A stretch of 54,025 bases of DNA from positions 1 through 54,025 of the forward strand of contig CAJOIW010000008.1 of NCBI GenBank assembly GCA_905234845.1, written 5' to 3'. Both the position numbers and the translations under genes were made by a program. Of this stretch, positions 23,265 through 31,498 are shown piece after piece. The notes beneath the pieces are model-generated. The model was not told the DNA's origin. It was given only the letters and a program-made list of their open reading frames with translations, and did not search any database. Every line of letters starts with the position of its first letter. Position 1 is the first letter of the stretch. The DNA is from an uncultured Prevotella sp. GTDB lineage: Bacteria > Bacteroidota > Bacteroidia > Bacteroidales > Bacteroidaceae.

Positions 23265-26030
23265 TTAGTGGGCTTCGAGCCAGTTGGTGCCCCACCCTGC
23301 GTCGGCGATGAGGGGTACGGCGAGGGGATAGGCGGCCTGCATCTCTTCGAGCACAAGCTGCTCTACCCTACTCTTCTCTTCGGGCACGACGGAGAAGTTG
23401 AGTTCGTCGTGTACCTGGAGTATCATCTTCGAGCGCAGACCCTCGGCTTTCATGCGACGGTAGATGCGTATCATCGCCACCTTGATGATGTCGGCGGCTG
23501 AGCCTTGTATGGGGGCGTTGATGGCGTTGCGCTCGGCAAAGTTGCGGACGACGGCGTTGTGGGAGTTGATGTCGGGCAGGTAGCGGCGGCGGTGGAACAG
23601 GGTCTCGGCATAGCCATGTTCGCGGGCGACGGCCTTGGACTGCTCCATATAGTCGTGCACCTGCGGGAAGGTCTCGAAGTAGCCGTCGATGAGCTGGCGC
23701 GACTCGTCGCGCGAGATGTCGAGACGCTCGGCCAGTCCGAAGACGGTGATGCCGTAGATGATGCCGAAGTTGGCGCGTTTGGCTTTGGTGCGCTCGTCGC
23801 GTGTCACGTCGGCGATGTCTTTCTTATAGACGCGGGCGGCGGTGGCAGCGTGGATGTCGTGGCCTTCGCGGAAGGCGCGAATCATGTTCTCGTCGCCGGA
23901 GAGGTGGGCCATCACGCGCAGTTCTATCTGGCTGTAGTCGGCCGAGAAGAAGAGACAGCCCTCGTCGGGGATGAAACACTTGCGAATCTCCTTGCCGTCC
24001 TCGCCTCGCACGGGGATGTTTTGCAGGTTGGGGTCCGACGAGGAGAGTCGGCCGGTGGCGGTGACGGCCTGGTTGAACGAGGTGTGGATGTGTCCGGTGC
24101 GGGGGTTGATGAGCTTGGGCAGGGCGTCGACATAGGTGCCGAGCAGTTTCTTCAGTCCGCGGTGAGCCAGGATGTTGGCCACGATGGGATGCTTGCCCTT
24201 GAGCTGTTGCAGCACTTCCTCAGAGGTGACGTATTGGCCGGTCTTGGTCTTCTTGGGCTTGTCGACAATCTTCATCTGTCCGAACAGGATGTCGCCCACC
24301 TGCTTCGGTGAGGCGATGTTGAACTGTTGGCCGGCCTGCTCGTAGATCTCGGCTTCGAGGTCGTGCATGCGCTGGGTGAAGAGGCGCGAGGTCTCGGCCA
24401 GTGAGTCGGTGTCGATGCGCACGCCGTGCATCTCCATCTCGGCAAGGATGGGCACGAGCGGCATCTCGATGTCGTAGAACAGCTGTTCGGCACCCACCTC
24501 CTTCAGCTTGGGCAGCAGCACGTTGTAGAGCTGAAGGGTGATGTCGGCGTCCTCGCAGGCGTACTCATATACTTGATCGGGCTTGAGGTCGCGCATGCTG
24601 CGCTGGGTCTTTCCGCGCGGACCGATGAGCTCGTCGATGTGGATGGTCTCATAACCCAGCAGGGTCTCGGCCATGTAGTCCATGTTATGACGGAGCTCGG
24701 GCTGGATGAGGTAGTGGGCGATCATGGTGTCGAACAGCTGACCGCGAAGATCGATGCCGTAGCGAGAGAGGACCTCAAGGTCGTATTTGATGTTTTGTCC
24801 GATTTTCAAAATCTGATCGTTCTCGTAGAGCGGACGGAAAATTTCGACCATCTGTTGTGCCTCGTCACGATTTTCGGGAATGGCGACGTAGTAGGCCTCG
24901 TGTTCCTTCACCGAGAAGCTCAAACCGACCAATTCGGCATCGATTGGCGACAAAGAGGTGGTTTCCGTGTCTAGAACGAGTTTTTTTTCTGACAGAAATT
25001 TTTGGCAAATTTTCGTCGCATCTTCCTGACTCTCAATGAGATGATACTCGTGAGGGGTCGTTTTAACCCCCTTATTTTTTAAAAATTCCGCGTCGCCTGT
25101 GCCCTCGGGCGCAAATTCTGCAAAAATATCGAGCTGAATATTATCAGTTTTTTGCGGATTTATAGACTTTTTAACAAATTTGCTTAAGAGGGTGCGGAAT
25201 TCGAGGTCGGTGAAAATCTCCTCCAATTTTTGCTCATCGGGTTCGGCGACTCTCAATTTTTCCATGTCGAGTTCAATCGGGACATCGGTTCGGATGGTGG
25301 CGAGGAATTTCGACATGTTGATATCGTCGACGGCATTCTCGATTTTCTCGCGCAACTTGCCTTTCACCTGGTCGGTGTTGGCGAGCAGATTTTCGACGGA
25401 GCCAAACTCGCCGATCAGTTTCACGGCGGTCTTCTCCCCCACCCCTGGACAACCAGGGAAATTGTCGGACGAGTCGCCCATCAGCGCCAAGAGGTCGATG
25501 ACTTGATTTGTCGATGAAATGGCATATTTTTGACAAACCTCGGCCGGTCCCATCTTCTCGTAGCCGCCACCATGACGGGGACGGAACTGGAACACGTTGT
25601 CGCGAACCAGCTGGCCGTAGTCTTTGTCGGGGGTGAGCATATAGGTCTCGATGCCACTCTCGCCGGCTTTCGTAGCTAAGGTGCCGATAACGTCGTCGGC
25701 CTCGAAACCGTCGACCTGCAGACATGGGATGTGCATGGCCTCGAGTATCTGTTTGATGACGGGCACCGAGCGGCGGATGTCCTCGGGGGTCTCCTCACGC
25801 TGTGCCTTGTACTGCGGGAAGGCCTCGTCGCGGAAGGTCTTGCCATGGTCGAAGGCCACACCGAGATGGGTGGGACGCTCCTTGGTGAGTATCTCGTTGA
25901 GCGTATTCATGAATCCCATTACGGCAGAGGTGTTCATGCCCTTCGAGTTGATGCGCGGATTTTTTATGAATGCGTAGTAGGCGCGGTAGATGAGCGCGTA
26001 GGCATCGAGGAGAAATAGTTTGTCGGTCAT
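23265..26030 (-). CDS. polA: DNA polymerase I
   Basis: 921 residues, close to the usual length. Residues 1-290 are the 5'-3' exonuclease/flap domain (FLLDAYALIYRAYYAF, GFEADDVIGTLA, GDSSDNFPGCPGVGEKTA). A 3'-5' exonuclease domain at about 335-520 keeps DTETTSLSPIDAELVG. The polymerase domain has DYSQIELRVMAHLSGDE near 698, KRANFGIIYGIT near 760 and QVHDEL near 871. It fills gaps in replication and repair. It is divergent from the polyprenyl synthase gene. Downstream lies a two-gene cassette and then a decayed second copy of this gene's 3' end. The intact copy shows no damage. Confidence 0.97.
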   Translation of the reverse strand: MTDKLFLLDAYALIYRAYYAFIKNPRINSKGMNTSAVMGFMNTLNEILTKERPTHLGVAFDHGKTFRDEAFPQYKAQREETPEDIRRSVPVIKQILEAMHIPCLQVDGFEADDVIGTLATKAGESGIETYMLTPDKDYGQLVRDNVFQFRPRHGGGYEKMGPAEVCQKYAISSTNQVIDLLALMGDSSDNFPGCPGVGEKTAVKLIGEFGSVENLLANTDQVKGKLREKIENAVDDINMSKFLATIRTDVPIELDMEKLRVAEPDEQKLEEIFTDLEFRTLLSKFVKKSINPQKTDNIQLDIFAEFAPEGTGDAEFLKNKGVKTTPHEYHLIESQEDATKICQKFLSEKKLVLDTETTSLSPIDAELVGLSFSVKEHEAYYVAIPENRDEAQQMVEIFRPLYENDQILKIGQNIKYDLEVLSRYGIDLRGQLFDTMIAHYLIQPELRHNMDYMAETLLGYETIHIDELIGPRGKTQRSMRDLKPDQVYEYACEDADITLQLYNVLLPKLKEVGAEQLFYDIEMPLVPILAEMEMHGVRIDTDSLAETSRLFTQRMHDLEAEIYEQAGQQFNIASPKQVGDILFGQMKIVDKPKKTKTGQYVTSEEVLQQLKGKHPIVANILAHRGLKKLLGTYVDALPKLINPRTGHIHTSFNQAVTATGRLSSSDPNLQNIPVRGEDGKEIRKCFIPDEGCLFFSADYSQIELRVMAHLSGDENMIRAFREGHDIHAATAARVYKKDIADVTRDERTKAKRANFGIIYGITVFGLAERLDISRDESRQLIDGYFETFPQVHDYMEQSKAVAREHGYAETLFHRRRYLPDINSHNAVVRNFAERNAINAPIQGSAADIIKVAMIRIYRRMKAEGLRSKMILQVHDELNFSVVPEEKSRVEQLVLEEMQAAYPLAVPLIADAGWGTNWLEAH

Positions 26031-26120
26031 ATTATTTTCTATAATTTGCGGTAAAATTACGAAAAAAATGGCAGTATTCGTAATTTTTTGAGTAATTTTG
26101 TAGGGAAATTATAGACTTAC

Positions 26121-27098
26121 ATGGATTACTTATCAGCTATCAGAGAACCGATTTCGACAGAATTGTCCGATTTCATCGAACTTTTTAATCGTTCGTTGAC
26201 CCACGAGGATGGTCTTTTAGGTCAGGCGTTGGAGCATATCAGAAAACGTGCCGGCAAACGTATGCGCCCCATGCTGATTCTGCTCATGGCCAAGAATTAC
26301 GGTGAGGTGAGCAATGTCACACAAAATGCGGCTGTCGGTCTGGAGCTGCTGCACACGGCCTCGCTGGTACACGACGACGTGGTCGACGAGAGTGGCGAAC
26401 GGCGAGGACAGGCTTCGGTAAACGCCTCTTATGATAATAAGGTGGCGGTACTCGTGGGCGACTATATCCTCTCGACGGCATTGCTCCATGTGAGCTTCAC
26501 TCACAACGAGACGATCATACGCTATCTGGCTGAGCTGGGACGCACACTGAGCGATGGAGAGATTTTGCAACTCTCTAACATTCAGCGCTTTGACTTCTCT
26601 GAGGAGGTTTACTTTGATGTCATCAAACAGAAGACGGCAGCGTTGTTTGAGGCGTGTGCCACCATTGGGGCTCTCTCGACGAACGCATCGGAAGAGGCCG
26701 TCGAGGCCGCCAGACTGTTCGGGCAGCAGCTGGGCATCATCTTCCAGATTCGTGACGACATCTTCGACTATTATGACTCTAAGGAGATCGGCAAGCCTAC
26801 CGGCAACGATATGGCTGAAGGAAAGCTCACCCTGCCCGTGCTCTATGCGCTCAACACATCGCGCTACGAGTCGATGGTAACACTTGCCCGAAAGGTGAAA
26901 GAAGGAACGATAAACCCCGATGAAATCGCGGTTTTGGTTGATTTTGCGAAAGAACGCGGAGGCATCGATTATGCCGAGAGGCGCATGAGAGAATACCACC
27001 AGGCGGCTCAGTCGTTCATCGACAACAATGTCCCCCACCCCACTATCCGCAAGGCTCTCCAGGCCTACCTCGACTTCATGATTGAGCGGACTGTCTGA
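26121..27098 (+). CDS. Polyprenyl (octaprenyl-type) diphosphate synthase
   Basis: 325 residues. Both aspartate-rich motifs are present: LVHDDVVDE near residue 85 and QIRDDIFDYYDS near 213. GKRMRPML and GGEL-like KPTGNDMAEGKLTLP also fit trans-prenyltransferases. It condenses isopentenyl diphosphate onto allylic diphosphates to make the menaquinone side chain. Chain length cannot be read reliably. A TAATTTTG box at 26093-26100 could be its -7 element, but no good -33 box is seen. It is convergent with deoC. Confidence 0.92.
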   Translation: MDYLSAIREPISTELSDFIELFNRSLTHEDGLLGQALEHIRKRAGKRMRPMLILLMAKNYGEVSNVTQNAAVGLELLHTASLVHDDVVDESGERRGQASVNASYDNKVAVLVGDYILSTALLHVSFTHNETIIRYLAELGRTLSDGEILQLSNIQRFDFSEEVYFDVIKQKTAALFEACATIGALSTNASEEAVEAARLFGQQLGIIFQIRDDIFDYYDSKEIGKPTGNDMAEGKLTLPVLYALNTSRYESMVTLARKVKEGTINPDEIAVLVDFAKERGGIDYAERRMREYHQAAQSFIDNNVPHPTIRKALQAYLDFMIERTV

Positions 27099-27118
27099 TT
27101 CCAAATATCTTCTATATA

Positions 27119-27163
27119 GAATCTCAGGGGGATACCGGAATGTCCAGTATCCCCCTGAGATTC
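27119..27163. terminator. Bidirectional terminator between the polyprenyl synthase gene and deoC
   Basis: GAATCTCAGGGGGATAC and its exact complement form a 17-bp stem with an 11-nt loop, between two convergent stop codons. Pyrimidine-rich DNA follows on the plus strand and T/A-rich DNA on the minus strand. Confidence 0.85.
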
Positions 27164-27182
27164 TATTCTCTATCTTTCTTTA

Positions 27183-28127
27183 TTAGAAGAACTTGGTCTC
27201 TTCGCCCAAAAGCTCGCTCAAAAGGAGGTTTGCCAAACGGCTGGTGCCGAGACGGAACCACTTGTTGGTGAGCCATTTCTCACCCAGCACTTCCTTGACG
27301 ATGGTGTAGTAAATCACTGCATCCATCACGGTGTTGATACCACCGGCAGGCTTGAAACCTATCTGAATGCCTGTCTCGTCGTAGTATTCCTTGATGGCCT
27401 GGCACATCACATAAGCGGCCTCTGGAGTGGCTGAAATTTTCTCCTTGCCCGTGCTGGTCTTGATGTAATCGCCGCCTGCATACATCGATAAAATGGACGC
27501 TTTTTTAATGTTGGCAGCGGTTCCGAGGCAACCGGTTTCGAGAATTACCTTCATAGCAACATCTGGGCCGCAGACGGCTTTCAGCTCGGCGATGTCGTCG
27601 CAGACTCCCTCGTAGTCGCCGGAAAGGAACTTACCAACGGGCATCACGATGTCGATTTCTGTGGCACCGTCTTTCACGGCCAGAGCTGTCTCGGCAATCT
27701 TCACTTCTATCAATGCCTGGGAAGAGGGGAAACTGCCAGAGACGCAGGCCACCTCAACGCCCTCTACCTCGAGTGTCTCGCTCACCGTCTTGGCAAAGCA
27801 GGGATAGACGCAGATTGTGGCCAGATGTGGGAGGTCGGGATACTGGGCGTCGTACTGGTTCACACGCTCGGTGAAGGCCATCACGCTCTCCTCGGAGTCG
27901 GTGGTCTTCAGCGTGGTCAACTCAATGCTGCCCATGAGAAAACGCTTCACCTCGGGGGTGTCGTTCTGCGGAACTTTCTCCGCAATGATCTGACGTACAG
28001 CAGCTTGCACGGCTGCGTCGTCGATGTTCAGTTCATACTTACTCAGGGCGCTCTTAATCTTGCCCTCGTCGTGTGCGTGGTCGTGGTGATGACAGCCACA
28101 CCCGCAGTGTTCATGATCGTGCATCAT
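27183..28127 (-). CDS. deoC: Deoxyribose-phosphate aldolase with a His/Cys-rich N-terminal extension
   Basis: 314 residues. The class I aldolase core shows VAMKVILETGCL, the Schiff-base lysine in DYIKTSTG (near 222) and IGFKPAGGI (near 262). It cleaves deoxyribose 5-phosphate to glyceraldehyde 3-phosphate and acetaldehyde. The first 23 residues (MMHDHEHCGCGCHHHDHAHD) are packed with His and Cys and precede the normal start of the fold. This may bind Zn, Ni or Cu. The gene starts 8 nt after the MazG-like gene and is last in the dtd-mazG-deoC unit. Confidence 0.95.
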   Translation of the reverse strand: MMHDHEHCGCGCHHHDHAHDEGKIKSALSKYELNIDDAAVQAAVRQIIAEKVPQNDTPEVKRFLMGSIELTTLKTTDSEESVMAFTERVNQYDAQYPDLPHLATICVYPCFAKTVSETLEVEGVEVACVSGSFPSSQALIEVKIAETALAVKDGATEIDIVMPVGKFLSGDYEGVCDDIAELKAVCGPDVAMKVILETGCLGTAANIKKASILSMYAGGDYIKTSTGKEKISATPEAAYVMCQAIKEYYDETGIQIGFKPAGGINTVMDAVIYYTIVKEVLGEKWLTNKWFRLGTSRLANLLLSELLGEETKFF

Positions 28128-28135
28128 AGTGTTTG

Positions 28136-28462
28136 TTATGCTTTAAGTTTTGGATTCTGTATATGTCGGAGACTGTCTCTTTGGGTCTTCTTCTTGAGAT
28201 TTTTGCCGAATTCATCGGTTAAATCGATGCCTGTCTGGTTGGCCAGACACAGGAGCACCCACAAAACGTCGGCCATTTCCTCGCCCAGGTTGTCGGCTTC
28301 GCCAGTTTTGAAACTTTGGTCACCATATTTGCGGGCGATGACTCGTGCCAGCTCACCAATTTCCTCGGTCAGTACGGCCATGTTGGTCAGTTCAGAGAAA
28401 TAGCGGACGCCATATTCTTTAATCCACTGGTCTACGGCTTGTTGTGCTTCCTTGATGGTCAT
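28136..28462 (-). CDS. MazG-like nucleotide pyrophosphohydrolase
   Basis: 108 residues, one all-alpha domain. The metal-binding pattern EEIGELARVI followed by NLGEEMADVLWVLLCLANQ is typical of MazG-like NTP pyrophosphohydrolases. These hydrolyse nucleoside triphosphates (often damaged or surplus dNTPs) to monophosphates. It lies 6 nt after dtd and 8 nt before deoC, so the three form a compact unit. Confidence 0.9.
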   Translation of the reverse strand: MTIKEAQQAVDQWIKEYGVRYFSELTNMAVLTEEIGELARVIARKYGDQSFKTGEADNLGEEMADVLWVLLCLANQTGIDLTDEFGKNLKKKTQRDSLRHIQNPKLKA

Positions 28463-28468
28463 AAGGCT

Positions 28469-28921
28469 CTATTCTTTATTTTTAGTGTCCATGCAAATGG
28501 TGACAGGCCCGTCGTTGACGAGCGATATCTGCATATCGGCTCCAAACTCGCCTGTTCCTACTTTTTGACCGATTTCATCGGATATTTTTGCACAAAACGA
28601 CTCATATAGAGGAATCGCATGTTCGTGTTGTCCGGCACGGAACCATGAGGGACGGTTACCCTTCTTATATGAGGCAAAGAGCGTGAACTGGCTGACAACA
28701 AGACAATTGCCTCCGGCATCCTTGATGGAAACATTCATCACTCCGGCAGCGTCGTTGAACACACGCAGATTGGCGATTTTTTTCACCAGCCAGTCAACGT
28801 CGGTCTCGCTATCAGCATCCTCAATGCCCAAGAGAATCAGAAAACCGTTTCCGATTTCCGATTTCACTGTTCCACCAATGGTTACACTGGCTTTGCTGAC
28901 ACGCTGTACGACGACTCTCAT
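28469..28921 (-). CDS. dtd: D-aminoacyl-tRNA deacylase
   Basis: 150 residues, the usual length. MRVVVQRVSKASVTI, the SQFTLFA motif and VNDGPVTI identify Dtd, which removes D-amino acids (and glycine from tRNA-Ala) from charged tRNAs. It has its own promoter at 28984-29015 and leads the dtd-mazG-deoC unit downstream of uvrC. Confidence 0.96.
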   Translation of the reverse strand: MRVVVQRVSKASVTIGGTVKSEIGNGFLILLGIEDADSETDVDWLVKKIANLRVFNDAAGVMNVSIKDAGGNCLVVSQFTLFASYKKGNRPSWFRAGQHEHAIPLYESFCAKISDEIGQKVGTGEFGADMQISLVNDGPVTICMDTKNKE

Positions 28922-28983
28922 GGTTGCTCTTTGATGGTTTGCCCTTAAGGTGAGGCTTTAGGTAACAGATTTACTTTTCGTGG

Positions 28984-29015
28984 CAAAGATACAAATTTTC
29001 AACGCGACAGCCAAA
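28984..29015 (-). promoter_or_regulatory. Promoter of the dtd-mazG-deoC unit
   Basis: On the minus strand TTTG (29012-29015), N20 and TATCTTTG (28984-28991) match the Bacteroidetes consensus exactly. The -33 box directly abuts the uvrC stop codon at 29016. Confidence 0.8.
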
Positions 29016-30854
29016 TTATTTCGTGGGATTGTGGAAATAATTGTAAACAGCTTGCGCTTTAGAGGCACCTATCAATTCGATAAGTTCCTGTATTTCAGCC
29101 TCTTTTATCTTTTTCACGGTTTTGAATTTGTTCAAGAGCGAGTCGCGTGTCTTTGGACCAATACCTTGAATGTCATCAAGTTCGCTGTGCAGGGCATGCT
29201 TGGAACGCTTGTCGCGATGGAACGAAATGGCATAGCGATGCACCTCATCCTGAATGCGTGTGAGAACGTGGAACAATTCGCTATTTGTCTGAATACCAAT
29301 TACTTGCGATGGATTTCCGTAGAGTAGTTCGTTGGTGCGGTGGCGATTATCCTTGGCCAGTCCGGCAATGGGAATATCAAGCCCAAGCTCGTCTTCCACC
29401 ACCTGACGGACCACACTCATCTGACCTTGTCCGCCATCGGTGATGATAAGGTCGGGTAGGGGAGTGTTCTCCTCCATCATCCGACTATAGCGTCGGCGCA
29501 CCACTTCCTGCATCGACGCATAATCGTCGGGACCTTCTACCGTCTTGATGATATACTTCCGATAGTCTTTTTTCGACGGTTTCATCGCCTTAAACACCAC
29601 ACAACCAGCCACGGCATCGGTTCCGGAAATGTTTGAGTTATCGAAACACTCTATCTGATAGGGTAGCTTGGGGAGTTTTAATTTCTCCTGTAACTCTTTC
29701 ATCAGACGTGTCTGTTTCTGCTCGGGATTGAGCTTTTCGGCTTGTTTCAAGCGGTCAAACTTATATTGTTTGGCATTCATCTCGGAGAGTTCGAGTAAGT
29801 GTTTCTTATCGCCACGTTGTGGAATAAAGAATGTCGCATCGCTGAGAGTCCAGTCTATCTTAAACGGTACGATGATTTCTTTAGCATTGCTCTCAAAGCG
29901 TTCACGAATGTCTAAGATGGCGGTGAGAAGCAATTCTTGCTCGGTTTCATCGAGCTTTTTCTTGTATTCGAAGGTGAAACTTTGATTGACGGCACCGTTT
30001 CTTACATGCAGGTAATTGATGAAAGCCGTTTTCTGCAACTCGTCTTCAATAATAGAGAAAACGTCAACATTCTCGATGGAATGGCTGACTACTTCGCTTT
30101 TTGCACAGAAATTCTCAAGAGTGAGAAAGCGTTGTTTGAGCATTTCTGCCTCTTCAAACTGCAAAAGCTCAGCCTTTTTCACCATTTCATCGAAAATTTG
30201 CCGGCTTAACTCACGTGTATTCCCTTTTAAAATCTCCCGAGCTTGACGTATGTTCTCCTGATATTCCTGATAGCTTTGTTTGTTGATGCAAGGTCCCAAA
30301 CAATTATGAATATGGTATTCCAAACAAGGTCTGAATAGTCCTTTTTCTACGGTTTCTTCGGTTAGTGGCAGCCTGCATGTACGTGGTTTGTAGGTTTTCT
30401 TAATGACTTCTAAGATGGCATACATCGCACCGATGTGGCTGTAGGGGCCGTAAAAAGTTCCGAATTTCTTGTTGATATTGCGTGTTTTGAAGACACGCGG
30501 GTACGGTTCTTTCGTCACGCAGATGCTCGGATAAGTCTTTCCGTCTTTCAGAAGAATGTTATAGCGCGGGTTGTATTTCTTGATTAAACTGTTTTCGAGC
30601 AGGAGCGCGTCTTCTTCAGTGTTGACTACCGTATAGCTGATGTCGTGAATCTTTGACACCAGCACCTTTGTTTTGAACCGATCAACCTCTTTATGAAAAT
30701 AGGATGCGACGCGGTTTCTCAAGTTCTTCGCCTTCCCCACATAGATAATGGTGTGGTTTTCGTCGTAGAACTGATAACTTCCTGGCTTGTCGGGTAGACT
30801 CGCCACAATGTTTTTCAGCCGCTCAAGTCGTTTTACATTCTCGTCGCGCGTCAT
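29016..30854 (-). CDS. uvrC: Excinuclease ABC subunit C
   Basis: 612 residues. Domains in order: GIY-YIG nuclease (about 15-95, with GSYQF and IIYVGKAKNLRNRV), a UVR motif (QIFDEMVKKAELLQFEEAEM near 215), the RNase H-like 5' nuclease region (YQIECFDNSNISGTDAVAGC near 405, LIITDGGQGQ near 465) and C-terminal helix-hairpin-helix (IQGIGPKTRDSLLNKF). It makes both incisions in nucleotide excision repair with UvrAB. It starts 54 nt after the apt stop; that gap contains a parS-like site. Confidence 0.97.
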   Translation of the reverse strand: MTRDENVKRLERLKNIVASLPDKPGSYQFYDENHTIIYVGKAKNLRNRVASYFHKEVDRFKTKVLVSKIHDISYTVVNTEEDALLLENSLIKKYNPRYNILLKDGKTYPSICVTKEPYPRVFKTRNINKKFGTFYGPYSHIGAMYAILEVIKKTYKPRTCRLPLTEETVEKGLFRPCLEYHIHNCLGPCINKQSYQEYQENIRQAREILKGNTRELSRQIFDEMVKKAELLQFEEAEMLKQRFLTLENFCAKSEVVSHSIENVDVFSIIEDELQKTAFINYLHVRNGAVNQSFTFEYKKKLDETEQELLLTAILDIRERFESNAKEIIVPFKIDWTLSDATFFIPQRGDKKHLLELSEMNAKQYKFDRLKQAEKLNPEQKQTRLMKELQEKLKLPKLPYQIECFDNSNISGTDAVAGCVVFKAMKPSKKDYRKYIIKTVEGPDDYASMQEVVRRRYSRMMEENTPLPDLIITDGGQGQMSVVRQVVEDELGLDIPIAGLAKDNRHRTNELLYGNPSQVIGIQTNSELFHVLTRIQDEVHRYAISFHRDKRSKHALHSELDDIQGIGPKTRDSLLNKFKTVKKIKEAEIQELIELIGASKAQAVYNYFHNPTK

Positions 30855-30892
30855 CCTATTTTCCTTTTGTTTAGGATATTTGTCTCGGTTTT

Positions 30893-30908
30893 TGTTTCAC
30901 GTGAAACA
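30893..30908. promoter_or_regulatory. parS-like site (ParB binding)
   Basis: TGTTTCACGTGAAACA is a perfect 16-bp palindrome equal to the widely conserved bacterial parS consensus. It begins immediately after the apt stop codon (minus strand). A second site lies at 31473-31488. Confidence 0.85.
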
Positions 30909-31445
30909 TTAGATTTGTATCAGAGATGTAACCTCTATGTCGTCGTCGAAAATGTTTCTACCCTCAAACCCTTCGTTCACTAATTCGATGATGAAATTTA
31001 CGTAAACCTTCTTTGGCTTAAATTTCTTAACGAGGTCGCAGGCGGCTTTCATGGTTCCGCCAGTGGCAAGGAGGTCGTCGTGGAGAAGAACCACGTCGTT
31101 TTCTTCGATAGCATCCTTATGAATTTCGATAGTGTCGATGCCATATTCTTTGGCATAGCTTTGCTGAACCGTCTCGCAAGGCAGCTTGCCAGGTTTCCGA
31201 CAAAGTACGATTCCGGCGCCGAGTCGTGTTGCCAATGCCGACGACATGACGAAACCGCGCGACTCGATACCCACTATTTTCGTGATACCTTTGTCTTTAT
31301 AGATTTCGTATTGTTCGTCGCTGATTTCTTTCAGGCTCTCAGCATTCTTGAATAGGGTGGTGACATCGCGGAAATTCACCCCTTTGATGGGCCAATCTGG
31401 TATGCAACGCAGATTGTTAAGCAATAATGGGTTGTTCATTTTCAA
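30909..31445 (-). CDS. apt: Adenine phosphoribosyltransferase
   Basis: 178 residues. DWPIKGVNFRDVTTLF, GIESRGFVMSSALA and the PRPP loop VVLLHDDLLATGGTM identify Apt, which converts adenine and PRPP to AMP. Met1 and Met3 are both possible starts. It lies between mnmG and uvrC on the same strand, with a parS-like palindrome on each side. Confidence 0.96.
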   Translation of the reverse strand: MKMNNPLLLNNLRCIPDWPIKGVNFRDVTTLFKNAESLKEISDEQYEIYKDKGITKIVGIESRGFVMSSALATRLGAGIVLCRKPGKLPCETVQQSYAKEYGIDTIEIHKDAIEENDVVLLHDDLLATGGTMKAACDLVKKFKPKKVYVNFIIELVNEGFEGRNIFDDDIEVTSLIQI

Positions 31446-31472
31446 TTGGTTATCTTAATAAAACAATATGTA

Positions 31473-31488
31473 TGTTTCACGTGAAACT
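31473..31488. promoter_or_regulatory. Second parS-like site
   Basis: TGTTTCACGTGAAACT matches the parS consensus at 15 of 16 positions. It lies between the mnmG stop (31499) and the apt start (31445), 580 bp from the first site. Confidence 0.8.
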
Positions 31489-31498
31489 TTCGGCATTT

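Noticed and set aside
27119..27163. Operator or attachment site at the 17-bp inverted repeat
   Set aside because: Its position between two convergent stop codons and its length fit a bidirectional terminator better.
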